A stretch of DNA of 64,000 nucleotides from Symsagittifera roscoffensis (GCF_963678635.1 NC_087064.1:70867465-70931464); one strand, 5' to 3'. Positions 22,837-34,548 are shown, numbered from the stretch's first letter. Notes: a model not told the origin generated them from the sequence alone. Made by a program: numbers and translations.

Positions 22837-23745
22837 TCAAATTGAGAAAGGATGAGATGCTCTCTTTCTTATAGCTATTTTCCTTAATTGAGGTGTTAAG
22901 GTCATCATTAAAATTTCTGTAATTTTTGTGTTTTTGTAGTCATGCGTATTGAGTGAATATGCTTTTCGAACTAGTGTTTCGATTCGAACTGCTAATTGTT
23001 TAATTGTTTCATTTGGTAATCTGCGTATTTTGTTGCATAAAACTCTTTGATGTTGTTTGTTTCTTTCAGAATCAAACATTTTTGAAAATTCTTGTGTGAA
23101 TCTTGTCCAATCTGATTTTATTTCTATGGGTAGTACTGAAAACCATTTTTGGGCTGGTTCGGGTCCTATATTTAAAATATTAATTGGTTTGGGTCCTATA
23201 TTTAAAATTAAATTTGCTGTTACTGCATTTAAATAATCTTCTACAGAATATTCAGGGTCTCTTCCTGTGAATACCATTAATGGTTTATTCGATGTTTTTG
23301 ATGACCCACCCATGAGGTATGGATTCATAGTCATCTGTAGTGATTCTGCGGCGTTTGGCATTTGTGAGAAGTTTGAAAGTTGATTTTTTGTTATTTCTTG
23401 TTGCTGAAGATAATATGGAAGCGGTATTTCATTTTGCGTTTGAGTCGGTTGGTAAGAATGCATTGACATTGGGTTTTGTGGTTGTATAGGTTGAAAAGAT
23501 TGTGCGTTAAATGGATTTTGTATATGCATTGGTTGTTGATTCTGCATATCCGTTGGATTTTGTGGGTAAATTTTCATATTTTGGGATGGTTGAGATTGTC
23601 GCGGTCTTTGTGTGCGATTTTCTTTAGTATATGGTGCAAAAATATCTGGTTGATAGTAATTATCATCATCAGATGATAAGTAATTTGAGTTATAAGATGT
23701 TTGTTGTTTATTCTTATTTTGGTGAAAAAAATGGGTAATTTTCAC
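22837..23745 (-). pseudogene. RE1 Gag, matrix/capsid part
   Basis: The 302 codons comprise a Gln/Asn/Pro-rich N-terminal half with repeated Gln-Pro motifs. It is followed by a retrotransposon Gag capsid segment: a DYLNAV helix, the WFSVLP motif, then a long helical stretch ending in the KIRRLPNETIKQLAVRIE-type region. Compared with RE2, about 20 codons in the middle of the capsid are replaced by a short duplication near 23160-23205. The upstream Gag continues in other frames to the ATG near 25059. Confidence 0.8.
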
Positions 23746-24007
23746 TATAATCCTGTGGAGGGTGTGGATTATCTGGAAAATTTACTGAATTGGTCGATGT
23801 ATTTGGAAGATTCCAATAATGAGAACATACGTGGTTTAAATTTTGTGTCTTTTTTTGGGGGGTTGATTTGTTTTTGATTCATGTACATAATTATAATTGT
23901 GTTATGTAAAATTGTTTCTTGTGAACGTTTTCCGTGTTTTTGACGGTTTTGTCATTGGTCTATATGTCTGATAGTCCATATGGGAATATTTTGGAGCAAC
24001 CGAAGGT

Positions 24008-25059
24008 TTAACGGTCGATTGTAAGGTTACAATTTGGGAGTATTAGTGAAATATTTTGTTGTGTAGTCGTTACTTTTGTTTGGACGAGTTCTTCATTTAT
24101 GAAGTGTGATGGTGTTTGAATGTCTTGCTGTGTAAGATTTCTAGTTCCATTGAGATTTTCATTATGTATGACTGTTGAATTTAAGCTGTTATTTCGTGTA
24201 TCAGGTAAAAATGTATTATAATTTAATGGTGTTGCGTCAATCGTTAATGGTATTACTTTTACATAGTCTCTGTGAAAAGATATTGTACTTATTGCTTGAC
24301 TTGAGATATCGGCTGGAATATTTATAAATGCTGGATGAGACCATTCAGGGTCCCAAACGTAATCTGATTGTTCTGCAATGACAGTATCGTCATTGGTACT
24401 TTGGGGTCTAAAATTTTTTCTTGCTTGTGCAATTAAATCTAAATTGTAGGTAAAATAATCTATTTTAAACAATGCTAAGATTTTTTGTAAATCATGTTTA
24501 GTGTTTTGTGAGACATCATTATTGGTGAAAATTTCACGGATTATATTTAAAAATGTTGAAAATGCAGTGATTTTGTTTCTTATTTTTGTATGTTTGGATG
24601 TTTGGGTTGGTGATGTGCTTTGAGCTTCTGTTTTCTCTAATATAGATAAATAACTATATATTATTGCAAAAATTTGTTGGTGAATATCGAGTTTGCTTTC
24701 TGTGAATTTTGATATTGTATGCTTTTGGTTTATTTTTTGAATACTTTTGAAAATTCTGAATCAATATTGTCTGTTTGGATAACATATTTACCATGAATTT
24801 TTAGTGGTGTGCTGAATTCTATGGTGTAGATTCCGTATTGTTGTGTTAGGTTACATATGTCTTTCAAATAACCTTCTATAATTTGTCTTTTGATTTTTAT
24901 ATCCGGGAATTCTGCTTTACATGGACTGATTCCTGGTTCAAACTAATTTACGAGCAAGTTTTTACAAAATCGTGTTTGTCCTCTATCATTGAGTGAATCT
25001 ATATGAAAGGGAAAAACTGCTTCTTCATCTGGACTTTCGTCACTTCGAGTGTGGCTCAT
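24008..25059 (-). pseudogene. RE1 Gag N-terminal region
   Basis: An ATG at 25059 opens an acidic start that is broken by a TAG after about 35 codons. It continues in frame to about 24720, then in the 154-codon frame 24008-24472. No zinc knuckle or protease motif is present. As it lies directly upstream of the capsid part on the same strand, I take it as the N-terminal Gag region. Confidence 0.5.
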
Positions 25060-26582
25060 TTTTTCGTTTGATGACTGTTAATATATAATCGATCATGGAT
25101 GGGACAATTTTAATTTATTGATTTCTTTAATTTGTATAGTTCGTCTAAACTGCTGGCTTCTGATTTGGAAAATGCATTTCTATTTTTTGAAAATCTTTTT
25201 CATGTTATTTGTTTTTGTTTGCTTATAATTTTTTTTATTGTTTGTCGTTTTGTTCTAATGTATCCAACTGTTTGTGTATGTGGGGTTATTACAAGATCGT
25301 ATTTTTGGTTGCCTATTTCACAATTGTGTAAAACGATTGTTTGTTTATCTCCTAAATTCTTGAATGACATAAGGTTTAGGGTGAGGGATGCAAGAAGTTA
25401 TTAGTGATTTATATTTTCCTAGACTGTTAGTTCTCACGATTTTTTGGTTAGCTTAACCTGGGTCTTTTTGTTCAGGGTTGGAGAGAAAAGTATATCAATT
25501 CCGGAGAAAGATTTTTACTTTCTCGTGGCTAGTCTAAGTTAAGGTGTTAACTTAATTAATCTTACTTAGGGGTAGTGATTGTGTTCAAGGGTTGGAGAAC
25601 AGTAAATCGATCCACAAGGTTCAGGTATAATTAGAACGCAAGTAGTTCGTTAGATACTATTTTAAACTTAATAAGTCTAAGATCTATCCTGGGTATGATA
25701 AGAGGAGGGTTCAAGTGAATGATGAATAACCGAAGTTCTTCACTGTTTAGCCTAATTAGAAAGGTTAGTGTTATTAAAAATTTCTAATAGTCCTGGGTTT
25801 TTTGAAAAGTTTGGATAAAGAATCGACGTTTGAGGTCGTTAGACACTTGATAAGTGGGTGGGGGAGAACACAATTGTTCTTTTTGATCCAAGGATAAGCC
25901 TTGATGATCAGAATTTAAAATTGATAAAATCTTATTTAAAATAGATAAAATTATTTAGATCCAAGGAAAGCCTTGATAATCTGGTTTAAGATTAAATAAA
26001 ATTAAGTTTAAAATGGTTTAAATTTATTTAAGGTTTTAGTTTTTAATGATATTATTTGGCTTACGATTGCTGTTATGTTTAGGTGATGAAGCTGTATTAA
26101 CAGGATGATTTATATTTACTAACAATTTATTGTCATGCTACTAATTTATATTTTTGTTTTCAATAAATATTTTTCAAATATGTTTTATGTAATACTGCAG
26201 AAATTGAGAGAACGATTTGAGATCTTTTTATCAATCGTTATTGTACATTAGTAATTTTGGTTAGCGCCTGAAATAATCATTGAAGGTTTGCTTCAAAGAT
26301 TTTATGTTTGCAAATGAAAATCTAAATTCATTGCTAATAAGATTCTAAATATAAAAGTTTGTGTTGGCTTTTGCCGTACAACCATGAAACTAAATGGTAA
26401 GTTTCTACGTAGTCGTATGTCGTCTCTTGTCCGAGGTCTTCTTCCAATACCGGGAATTTCTTGTATTGTGCGGAATAGCGGCTCTGATCTATTGAGTCGT
26501 AGAGACATTTCAATTAAGTTATTGTCGTGTAACATTTTGAAAATCTATATTTGGTTAATTCTAAGCTATTAAGGTCTTATTC
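25060..26582 (-). other. RE1 5' leader
   Basis: About 1.5 kb lie between the primer-binding site and the first Gag ATG. The frames at 26302-26535 (minus) and 25132-25404 (plus) have no recognisable motif. A long leader would fit a packaging signal or a splice donor, neither of which I can locate. Confidence 0.4.
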
Positions 26583-26602
26583 GAGACTTATGGTCGCACC
26601 AG
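26583..26602 (-). promoter_or_regulatory. RE1 primer-binding site
   Basis: Two bases inside the 5' LTR the minus strand reads TGGTGCGACCATAAGTCTCG. Its complement ends GGTCGCACCA and carries a TTCGAG just upstream, as the 3' end and T-loop of a tRNA would. I cannot name the tRNA without a search. Confidence 0.7.
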
Positions 26603-26603
26603 A

Positions 26604-27012
26604 TGAGTTATGTCCTTGAGGTTAACTCATAGAGTAATTTCGCATAGGGTACACCGTCTGCTCTTCACGCTATCTTATTTTCGGCCGGATAGATTCGTGC
26701 AACTTCTTAATCTAATACCGATCCTAATCTTACTCTTATATCTACTAGTCTCAGGGTGTTTAACTAGTCTCTGCTAGGCTCAATAGATCTAGAGTATACT
26801 GGCTTATTGCGACTGCTGAAGTTCTTATGGAGAAGTAACTAATTTCTAAGTTCAATTCAAATCTCTCTGGTGCTGAAATTACCAATAATTTCAGCACTTA
26901 CAAATAAGTGGGTTGTTAGTTGGATGGATTATGATTGGTTAATATTAAATATTTTACTGTGGTAAAATATCTAATTTATCCAATAATAAAATGTAGTTTA
27001 GATCAAGTTCCA
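26604..27012 (-). repeat. LTR of RE1 (5' LTR in the element's orientation)
   Basis: Partner of 5145-5553 with about 4% divergence. The primer-binding site lies directly to its left, so this is the promoter-bearing LTR and RE1 is transcribed leftward from here. Confidence 0.92.
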
Positions 27013-27016
27013 GTAT
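27013..27016. repeat. target-site duplication of RE1, right copy (GTAT)
   Basis: This matches 5141-5144. Confidence 0.75.
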
Positions 27017-27894
27017 CATTATTAAATGGGTATCGTATTAAAGCATTAATAAATCGGGACAAAATCTTTTTATCACAATTGATCCTGAGAAAATCCTGGG
27101 AGAAGTCAACCATCAGGTCGTGGCACCCTCAGGTCGTGGCCCCCTGCGCTATGACTCAGAACTAATCGCAGGGTAGGATGTTAACCACTTCATGACATCA
27201 ACATCAGAGCTAATTACTCTGCAAAACTCACCTTTTAGACCATTTAGACTAGTAACGAAATCACGACAAACAAATAAACTAAAAAAACTTCCAATAGAAA
27301 TGTTTTTTTAGACCATAATTATAATCTTTTTTGCAAAAGAATCAAATAACAAAACCTGCTCATATAAATAGTCAGAATCAACCACAGGTACAATACTACA
27401 ACCAACAAGTACCACAGCAAAACCTTCAATCAGTTTTTTTTCCAATGATAAACAACGAGCTACAATAGACCGCAGCAAAAACTTTCCATTTTTTCAACAA
27501 AATAAAAACATAGCTAAAAACAGTTCACAAGAGTTCAATAAAAAATTCAGAAGATGAAAACTATTTCAATCAAAATCAACAATGAATTAATACCAATCAA
27601 CGGGATCATAACTGGAATATTGATCAACCAGATCCTATTTATCAACCAGATATTTTTGAAACTTATACACGAAATAAACAAACACGTCAATCAAGGCAAA
27701 CCTTCCCTACAAGACAAAACTCAGCATCATACAATAACAATTACAACTAACAAAATCCAAGAAATGCACAAAGCTACCAACTAAATCAAACGCAAAATGG
27801 AATCCCATTACCATGTTAATTACAACAACATGAAATTACAAAAACATAACCCACAAATTTTTCTCTAATACTAAATGCAGCAGAATCACTTCAA
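27017..27894 (+). other. probable 5'/Gag N-terminal part of RE2, heavily decayed
   Basis: From about 27360 the plus strand reads Gln/Asn/Pro-rich fragments like the start of the RE1 capsid frame (23400-23745), in changing frames. 27017-27250 has two short GTCGTGGC repeats and no gene that I can see. Confidence 0.35.
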
Positions 27895-28440
27895 ATGGCT
27901 ATGAACCCATACCTTATGGGTCATTCATCAAAATCTTCTAACAAACCTCTAATGGTACTCACAGGAACAGATCCTGAATACTCAGTAGATGATTACTTCA
28001 ACGCAGTCACAGCTAAATTAATTTTAAACATAAGATCTGAACCAGTAAATACGCCACTTCATGAAAATTGGATACATAGACGCAAAGCTCTAATTCAAAC
28101 CACACTTGATGGCGCAGCTCAAAAATGGTTTTCAGTTTTAACGATAGATATTGAATCAGACTGGAAAAGATTCTCACAAAAATTTTCAAAAATGTTCGAT
28201 TCCTAAAGAAATAAACAACACCAAAGAGTTCCATGCAATGAAATTCGTAGGTTCCCTAATGAAACAATTAAACAACTCGCAGCAAGAATTGAAACATTAG
28301 TAAGAAAAGCATATTCTTTCAATACGCATGAGTACGAAAACACAAAAATGTCAGAAGTCTTAATAATGACTTTAACACCACAACTACGTAAAACAGCAAT
28401 AAAAAGAGAGCATCACATCCATCATCATTTCGAGAACTCA
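27895..28440 (+). pseudogene. RE2 Gag capsid
   Basis: 27895-28206 carries the MNPYLMG start, the capsid helices and the WFSVL motif, matching RE1 22840-23340. It ends at a TAA (28204-28206) where RE1 has a Glu codon. Capsid-like sequence continues in frame to about 28420. RE2 retains about 20 capsid codons that RE1 has lost. Confidence 0.8.
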
Positions 28441-28639
28441 ATATAGGTATCACCTATAACAAGCTGAAATTACTATGAAATTTGAAGAAACAAAAAAATT
28501 AAAATTACTATACTAAATATTGTTGAAACAACAACCTCATAAATAAACAAAATTGATGAATCTGACACTGATTTAGCAGAAATAAAAACTGAATTATTAA
28601 ACATCTACGAGAACTATTAAACCAAATTTCAAAAGTAAT

Positions 28640-28720
28640 CCATCATTCAAACAATGGTGTAATTATTGTCGCATATAGGGACACAGCATTGCTGAATGTA
28701 GACCAAAACGGCAAGATGAT
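28640..28720 (+). pseudogene. RE2 nucleocapsid CCHC knuckle
   Basis: A WCNYC start followed by GHSIAEC gives a classical C-x2-C-x4-H-x4-C spacing. A TAG at 28676-28678 sits between the second Cys and the Gly. All four ligands are intact, unlike in RE1. Confidence 0.75.
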
Positions 28721-29789
28721 CAAAATAAAACACAGAAACATAAAGAACCAAACAAATTTTTCTATCAATATATGAATAAATTTTATCTCTTGTAAAACTA
28801 GCTCAGGAAAACCACTCTCAGATAACCATAATAGCTACAGACAAAAAACCCCACCGAAATAATTATCGGGGAAGATCTCCAGACCGAAGAAATTCACAAA
28901 AGCTCGCACAAAAAAGATATAGTTCTCACAAAAAAAATAATGGTCAAAATAATCAATATCGAAACAACTACTCAACATCAAATTCAAACGGAATTAATTA
29001 CTCAAATTATAATAGAAAATATTCCTTTTAAAATTCGCGGAATAGATATTAATCAAACAAACGTTCTGGAAATTCCTCACATAACCGCCACCGAAACTAA
29101 TCAAATAATAGAAATAGACAATATTTAGATACTCGATTACAAAATTATTCAAACAATAGATCAAACTACAATGAAAGTTGCAATAAACCGCGTGACAACT
29201 CCACAAAACAAAACATTAATTACCCAAATCGACAAAAAAATTTTCTCAGTCACCACACAGGAATAACACACAATATACAAGTTCACAACAAAACTATAGA
29301 AGCAGTACAGCTAAATATCAACGGCAAATTAACAAAACACAATCAACTGAAAAAATTCAAACAGACCCTTCGGGTATTGACCACACAGGAAATTCGAAAT
29401 TACAGTTAAATCACATACATTGTGAATCCACAAATGATGAGAACGAAACAGAAAACACACTTTCAAAAAACATGCTTCATATTGAAAATGAATACGAAAC
29501 ACCAATTGATTCAAATTATTACCAAAACATGAAAGCTTAGATAATTTCAAAAAGTCAGACAATAGACAAATCACAACAAAATATACTAAAAAAATTGAAG
29601 AAAGTTCAAAATTGAATAAAATATCAAAATACAACAAATAAAATACAACCACCTAAAGAAAGAATTTGGTTAATCCCACTTCTCTTAGAAAGTCCAAAAA
29701 AATTTTGTCCAAAAAGAATTTGGTTAATCCCACTTCTCTTAGAAAGTCCAAAAAGACCTAGAAAGATTTTCAACCACCCGACCTTGAAA
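28721..29789 (+). other. RE2 low-complexity Asn/Lys/Gln-rich linker
   Basis: About 1.1 kb of A-rich sequence with short, stop-broken frames lies between nucleocapsid and protease; RE1 has deleted its counterpart. A 48-bp direct duplication lies at 29660-29755 (AGAATTTGGTTAATCCCAC starts both copies). Confidence 0.45.
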
Positions 29790-29833
29790 TTGGTTTTTAT
29801 TTGACTCAGGAGCAGAAGCAAATATTATAAACA
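29790..29833 (+). pseudogene. RE2 aspartic protease, active-site part
   Basis: GAC TCA GGA GCA at 29803-29814 encodes the DSGA active-site motif of a retroviral-type aspartic protease, preceded by hydrophobic residues as expected. The frame is cut by the Maverick at 29833/34 and resumes after 47468. Confidence 0.7.
29828..29833. repeat. Maverick target-site duplication, left copy (TAAACA)
   Basis: TAAACA directly precedes the element's AGTAGTAG terminus and is repeated exactly at 47469-47474. Six base pairs is the standard Polinton duplication length. Confidence 0.92.
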
Positions 29834-29875
29834 AGTAGTAGATGTTGGAGCTGAAGTGGGGGGGGGGGGGGGGGT

Positions 29876-29928
29876 GCATGGCGGACCCCATGTATTAAGA
29901 TACGTTATAGATTTCCGGTCCGCCATGC
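29876..29928. repeat. 12-bp hairpin in the terminal repeat
   Basis: GCATGGCGGACC (29876-29887) and GGTCCGCCATGC (29917-29928) are perfect complements. The 29-base loop contains one copy of TGTATTAAGATA. The hairpin is preserved in the second unit and in the right terminal repeat. Confidence 0.8.
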
Positions 29929-30180
29929 TATGTATTAAGATTGGGTATAGAGTGTACAATTTATTAAGATAGGGAATACCGATGGTAAGGTTTTATGGTT
30001 TGTGTGATGGTAAGATAATGGTAAGAAAAACGAAAGTTTTTTGGTTTTTGTCTAATTTTTTCGCAAAAATCTCGGCGCGCGTTACCTAATTGGGAACAGT
30101 TAATTGTTAATTACGTGTAGATTGTAGAATAAAGGTTATGTATTTAGTTTTTTGGTGCATGGTAAGTCAATGGTAAGAAT
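29891..30180. repeat. short iterons in the terminal repeat
   Basis: TGTATTAAGAT-type repeats start at 29891, 29931 and 29960. ATGGTAAG follows five times between about 29982 and 30180. Both sets are kept in all three terminal copies. They may be binding sites for replication or integration proteins. Confidence 0.6.
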
Positions 30181-32546
30181 TTTTGTGCAAAAACTTGGAA
30201 TTTTTATCAAAAAATTTTTTTCGAAAAAAAAAAAAAATTCAAAACACGATAAAGTTAGCTATTATTTGACCTAATTTATTAAATAATCTTACTTTCTATC
30301 TAATTGAAACAATGCTGAAACCTACTGAAACTTCGAAAAAATTCAAATTTTTTGAGAAAAAATTGCAAAAATTTCAAGTATTTGGAAAAAATTTCAAAAA
30401 TTTCAAGTATTTGGAAAAAATTGCAGAAATCTCATAATTTTGGTTAATGTATTGTTGCTTTTGATCTAATTTTAAACATACTTTTACTTATAAATTTTAA
30501 AAATAAGCTAAAACTATATGTTAATTGGCATTATGTTGAGACAATGATACAAAATTTTGAATAAAAAATGACTTTTTCAACAATTTTTTCTCAAAATTTT
30601 GAAATACGATGAAGTTTACCTTAATTTGAGCTAAATATTTGGTTATACAATGCTCTAAACACTGAAAAGAAGGTTCATAGTAGCAGAATCAATTTTGAAA
30701 CTTCCGGAAAACAGTAAAATTAGTCGTAATTTTCGAGAAGGTAAAATAAAAATTAATCCATTTTCCATTTCGAACCTTTACTTCGGTTTTTAACTGTTTT
30801 TTTTTGTCCAGTTCAGGGATTGTTTTTAGGAATCTCAATTCAAATGAACATTAAGGGTAAAATCCTATGAAATTTCTAAATCGAACTCCATGATTCAACT
30901 CCTCCTCATTTTTTTTTCTCATTGAATTACCCAAATTTGTAAAAAAAAATTGTGAGAAATTTTTCAGGTTAAAAATTAGAAAATTCTGATTATTGATAAA
31001 AAAATTAACGGTTTATTGCTAAAATTGTTTAAAATGGGATAAATTTTTCTTAAAAATTTATTCGATATTGGCTCAAATTCAACAAAAACTTCTTCATAAC
31101 TGATGATTATCTCTTTGTTGCTTCTGCAACATAACTTTCAAGATTTTCCGTAGAGTTTTTCCATGTTTTAAAGTTATTCTTGCTTTCTGTTTTAAAGATG
31201 TTGGAGCTGAAGTGGGGGGGGGGGTGCATGGCGGACCCCATGTATTAAGATACGTTATAGATTTCCGGTCCGCCATGCTATGTATTAAGATTGGGTATAG
31301 AGTGTACAATGTATTAAGATAGGGAATACCGATGGTAAGGTTTTATGGTTTGTGTGATGGTAAGATAATGGTAAGAAAAACGAAAGTTTTTTGGTTTTTG
31401 TCTAATTTTTTCGCAAAAATCTCGGCGCGCGTTACCTAATTGGGAACAGTTAATTGTTAATTACGTGTAGATTGTAGAATAAAGGTTATGTATTTAGTTT
31501 TTTGGTGCATGGTAAGTCAATGGTAAGAATTTTTGTGCAAAAACTTGGAATTTTTATCAAAAAATTTTTTTCGAAAAAAAAAAAAAATTCAAAACACGAT
31601 AAAGTTAGCTATTATTTGACCTAATTTATTAAATAATCTTACTTTCTATCTAATTGAAACAATGCTGAAACCTACTGAAACTTCGAAAAAATTCAAATTT
31701 TTTGAGAAAAAATTGCAAAAATTTCAAGTATTTGGAAAAAATTTCAAAAATTTCAAGTATTTGGAAAAAATTGCAGAAATCTCATAATTTTGGTTAATGT
31801 ATTGTTGCTTTTGATCTAATTTTAAACATACTTTTACGTATAAATTTTAAAAATAAGCTAAAACTATATGTTAATTGGCATTATGTTGAGACAATGATAC
31901 AAAATTTTGAATAAAAAATGACTTTTTCAACAATTTTTTCTCAAAATTTTGAAATACGATGAAGTTTACCTTAATTTGAGCTAAATATTTGGTTATACAA
32001 TGCTCTAAACACTGAAAAGAAGGTTCATAGTAGCAGAATCAATTTTGAAACTTCCGGAAAACAGTAAAATTAGTCGTAATTTTCGAGAAGGTAAAATAAA
32101 AATTAATCCATTTTCCATTTCGAACCTTTACTTCGGTTTTTAACTGTTTTTTTTTGTCCAGTTCAGGGATTGTTTTTAGGAATCTCAATTCAAATGAACA
32201 TTAAGGGTAAAATCCTATGAAATTTCTAAATCGAACTCCATGATTCAACTCCTCCTCATTTTTTTTTCTCATTGAATTACCCAAATTTGTAAAAAAAAAT
32301 TGTGAGAAATTTTTCAGGTTAAAAATTAGAAAATTCTGATTATTGATAAAAAAATTAACGGTTTATTGCTAAAATTGTTTAAAATGGGATAAATTTTTCT
32401 TAAAAATTTATTCGATATTGGCTCAAATTCAACAAAAACTTCTTCATAACTGATGATTATCTCTTTGTTGCTTCTGCAACATAACTTTCAAGATTTTCCG
32501 TAGAGTTTTTCCATGTTTTAAAGTTATTCTTGCTTTCTGTTTTAAA

Positions 32547-34296
32547 CATGTTTTCGCTATTGAACACACTTTACTAGAAAATTTAGTCAAAACTGGAGAG
32601 TTTAGGAGGAAAATAGTATCAATTGAACGAACAATTTGCTAGCAGAGATGAAATTAGAACTGATACCGTATGATTATTACAATAAAAAATGTTAAAATCT
32701 TCCTCGAGGTTCCCCTGTTCAGTTGCTATTGTAAACTATTTAAGCAAAAATACACATTTTGGAATCATTAACTATCACTTTTCTTGCAAAATAGTTATTA
32801 ACTCGCTTTTTTTTCTTAATTTATGACGGAAATTTTCTCAGAAATATCCAAGTGAGAAAGAATTGGTGCTAGTTAAAACATTCAAAAATATATGTACACA
32901 ATGAGAATATAAAGGTGTATTTTTACGATCTAAGAACAAATTAGGAGCAGCTCTATTAGCTGTAATCTGAAAATCTCCGGAAATACGCAAGAGAACCTAG
33001 TTCCTAACATCTACAATATAAAAACTTCTGAAAGAGCGAGTCTCAAAAAATTGATTTAGCAAAGCAAGGTGCAAACTGGAACAATTGTGTAATTTTCCAA
33101 TTTTTTTTTTTAAGAAAAAAACTCTATGTTGTAAAAATGAAGTAATGTATTGTATATAGTGTTGTATATTCTATGTAGTATTGTGTAGCAAGGAAAAGTA
33201 GATCTTGAATCCAAGTTTTCGATTTATGCTTTATGTATCTTCTTCCAAAAGATGTCGAATTGGGTTTGCTTTTCAAAAATTATCTTCAAAACATTTGATC
33301 TTTCATATAAAGTACCAAATATATCAAATGATAACACTTTTTTCTAATGAATTACGGATAAATATAAGACTTTGAGAATTTTTATGTTGGATTTTTTCTC
33401 ACGATATACTTTATAAGCTAAATTTTAGTAAAAGTATCTCAAATCTCTTAAGGATTAAATTGAGCTTCTATCTCATTTTAGCATTTTCTCAGTTTCTGCT
33501 TCATCTACTTTCTACCAAATGAATTCATTTTGAGCAAATTTTTACTTAAAAATTGAATTTTAGATGAAAAAATGTATCGTTTCAACGAACGATCAATAAT
33601 GCGAAGCTGAATTAATACCATAAACCCTTTACTAAAAAGCTTTAAAGGATTTTCTCAAGCTCATAACTGTATAATGCTGTTTTAAATCTGAATTTCTTTT
33701 TTAGACTAAATTTTTAGTTGGAATGATGTGTATCATTATCTTGAAACTTTCAAAGTTTAGCAAAATATACATTTTTTCCAGGTCATTTATCAATTTCTTT
33801 TCTGAAATTATCAAAAAATCAATAGAAAAACATTATTCTTAATAAGTCAAACCACATTATCTGCTTAAAAAGCTCTGCTCTATGAACACTTTTACAAGCA
33901 CAAAACAAGGAAAACTTTAAAATAGCAACTACAAAAAACCTTTCAATTAGTTGATGTTTTCCAAATATCCAAGTTTTACAATTTTTAGGTGAATACTTAA
34001 ATACTCATTAGCATATGTTATGCACTTTACTACAAATTTATCACAACAAATCTCCGCAAGCTTGCAATCAATGGAGTTTTTACTGTTGATTAAAAGTTTT
34101 CGGATCGAGTTCCATGGAAAGCTTCACGACGATTTGAAATCGAGTTTTGCTGTCTTTACATCAATCAAAACCTTTGAATAAAAAAATAAATGACAGTTCA
34201 GGTAATGTAATGTATAATTACTGACTAGATTTGTTACAATTGCTGAGACTTTTCAGATTCAGTAAAAACTATTAATCATAGTAATTTCTAAGTTTT
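32547..34296. other. Maverick AT-rich region without recognisable genes
   Basis: No frame of 60 codons or more occurs on either strand. I see no motif or tandem repeat. Typical Mavericks carry structural or integrase genes here, so this may be the scar of lost genes or non-coding filler. Confidence 0.5.
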
Positions 34297-34548
34297 TCAA
34301 AAAAAACTATAAAATTTTACCTTTTCCTGAAGTGTGTTTGGAGTCTGCTGAGCACATAATTTAATATTATGCTGAGAATGCTTCTTCTTGAAATGATTAG
34401 CGAGTTCCTCGCTGCTATAAGTATAAAAATTACAGTTAGAACACTTCAAAACACCACATGTTCTACGACGTCTTGATGCATCTTTGTGAGTGTATTCCCT
34501 GCCACATTCAAGACATGCAACTCTTTCGTTTCTATTGAGTGAAGGCAT
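34297..34548 (-). CDS. zinc-finger protein, paralogue of the PolB N-terminus
   Basis: The 83 codons open with an MPSLNRNE start that differs from the PolB start at 42470 (MPALNRNE) by one residue. A Cys-x2-Cys ... Cys-type finger then a true C2H2 finger follow (CSNC ... H-x4-H, residues about 36-59), again aligned with PolB. After residue 60 the two diverge and this frame ends. A GTAAAA at the divergence point could be a splice donor. It points left, a mirror image of PolB, which points right. It may be a stand-alone DNA- or nucleoprotein-binding finger protein or the remnant of a second polymerase gene. Confidence 0.6.
   Translation of the reverse strand: MPSLNRNERVACLECGREYTHKDASRRRRTCGVLKCSNCNFYTYSSEELANHFKKKHSQHNIKLCAQQTPNTLQEKVKFYSFF

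Larger units (their letters stand above)
5145..27012 (-). mobile_element. RE1: env-bearing Ty3/gypsy-type LTR retroelement, complete ends, dead genes
   Basis: Two 409-bp direct repeats (5145-5553, 26604-27012) bound the element and are flanked by GTAT. Genes run on the minus strand in the order gag, protease remnant, RT, RNase H, integrase, accessory frames and env. RT before integrase, with a GPY/F end on the integrase, is the Ty3/gypsy arrangement. By eye the LTRs differ at about 18 positions (about 4%), so insertion is not very recent. The length of about 21.9 kb is unusual and is partly explained by a tandem duplication of the env block. Every large gene carries stops, frameshifts or deletions. 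If mobilised at all, it would need proteins in trans. Confidence 0.9.
29834..30250. repeat. left terminal inverted repeat of the Maverick
   Basis: Nearly identical to the complement of 47061-47468, apart from poly-G length (17 here, 12 there) and a few changes in A runs. Beyond about 30250 homology to the right end continues but is clearly diverged. Confidence 0.9.
29841..32546. repeat. tandem duplication of the left end, unit about 1.35 kb
   Basis: 29841-31196 and 31197-32546 are almost identical. I see two substitutions (near 29961/31311 and 30498/31848) plus the poly-G length (17 against 11). The second unit lacks the outermost seven bases. It is non-coding: A/T-rich with long A and T runs. 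Confidence 0.92.

Noticed and set aside
31094-31309. 71-codon minus-strand frame across the terminal repeat
   Set aside because: It translates the poly-G tract and hairpin. A similar frame at 47348-47566 runs from the terminal repeat into RE2. Neither is a plausible protein.
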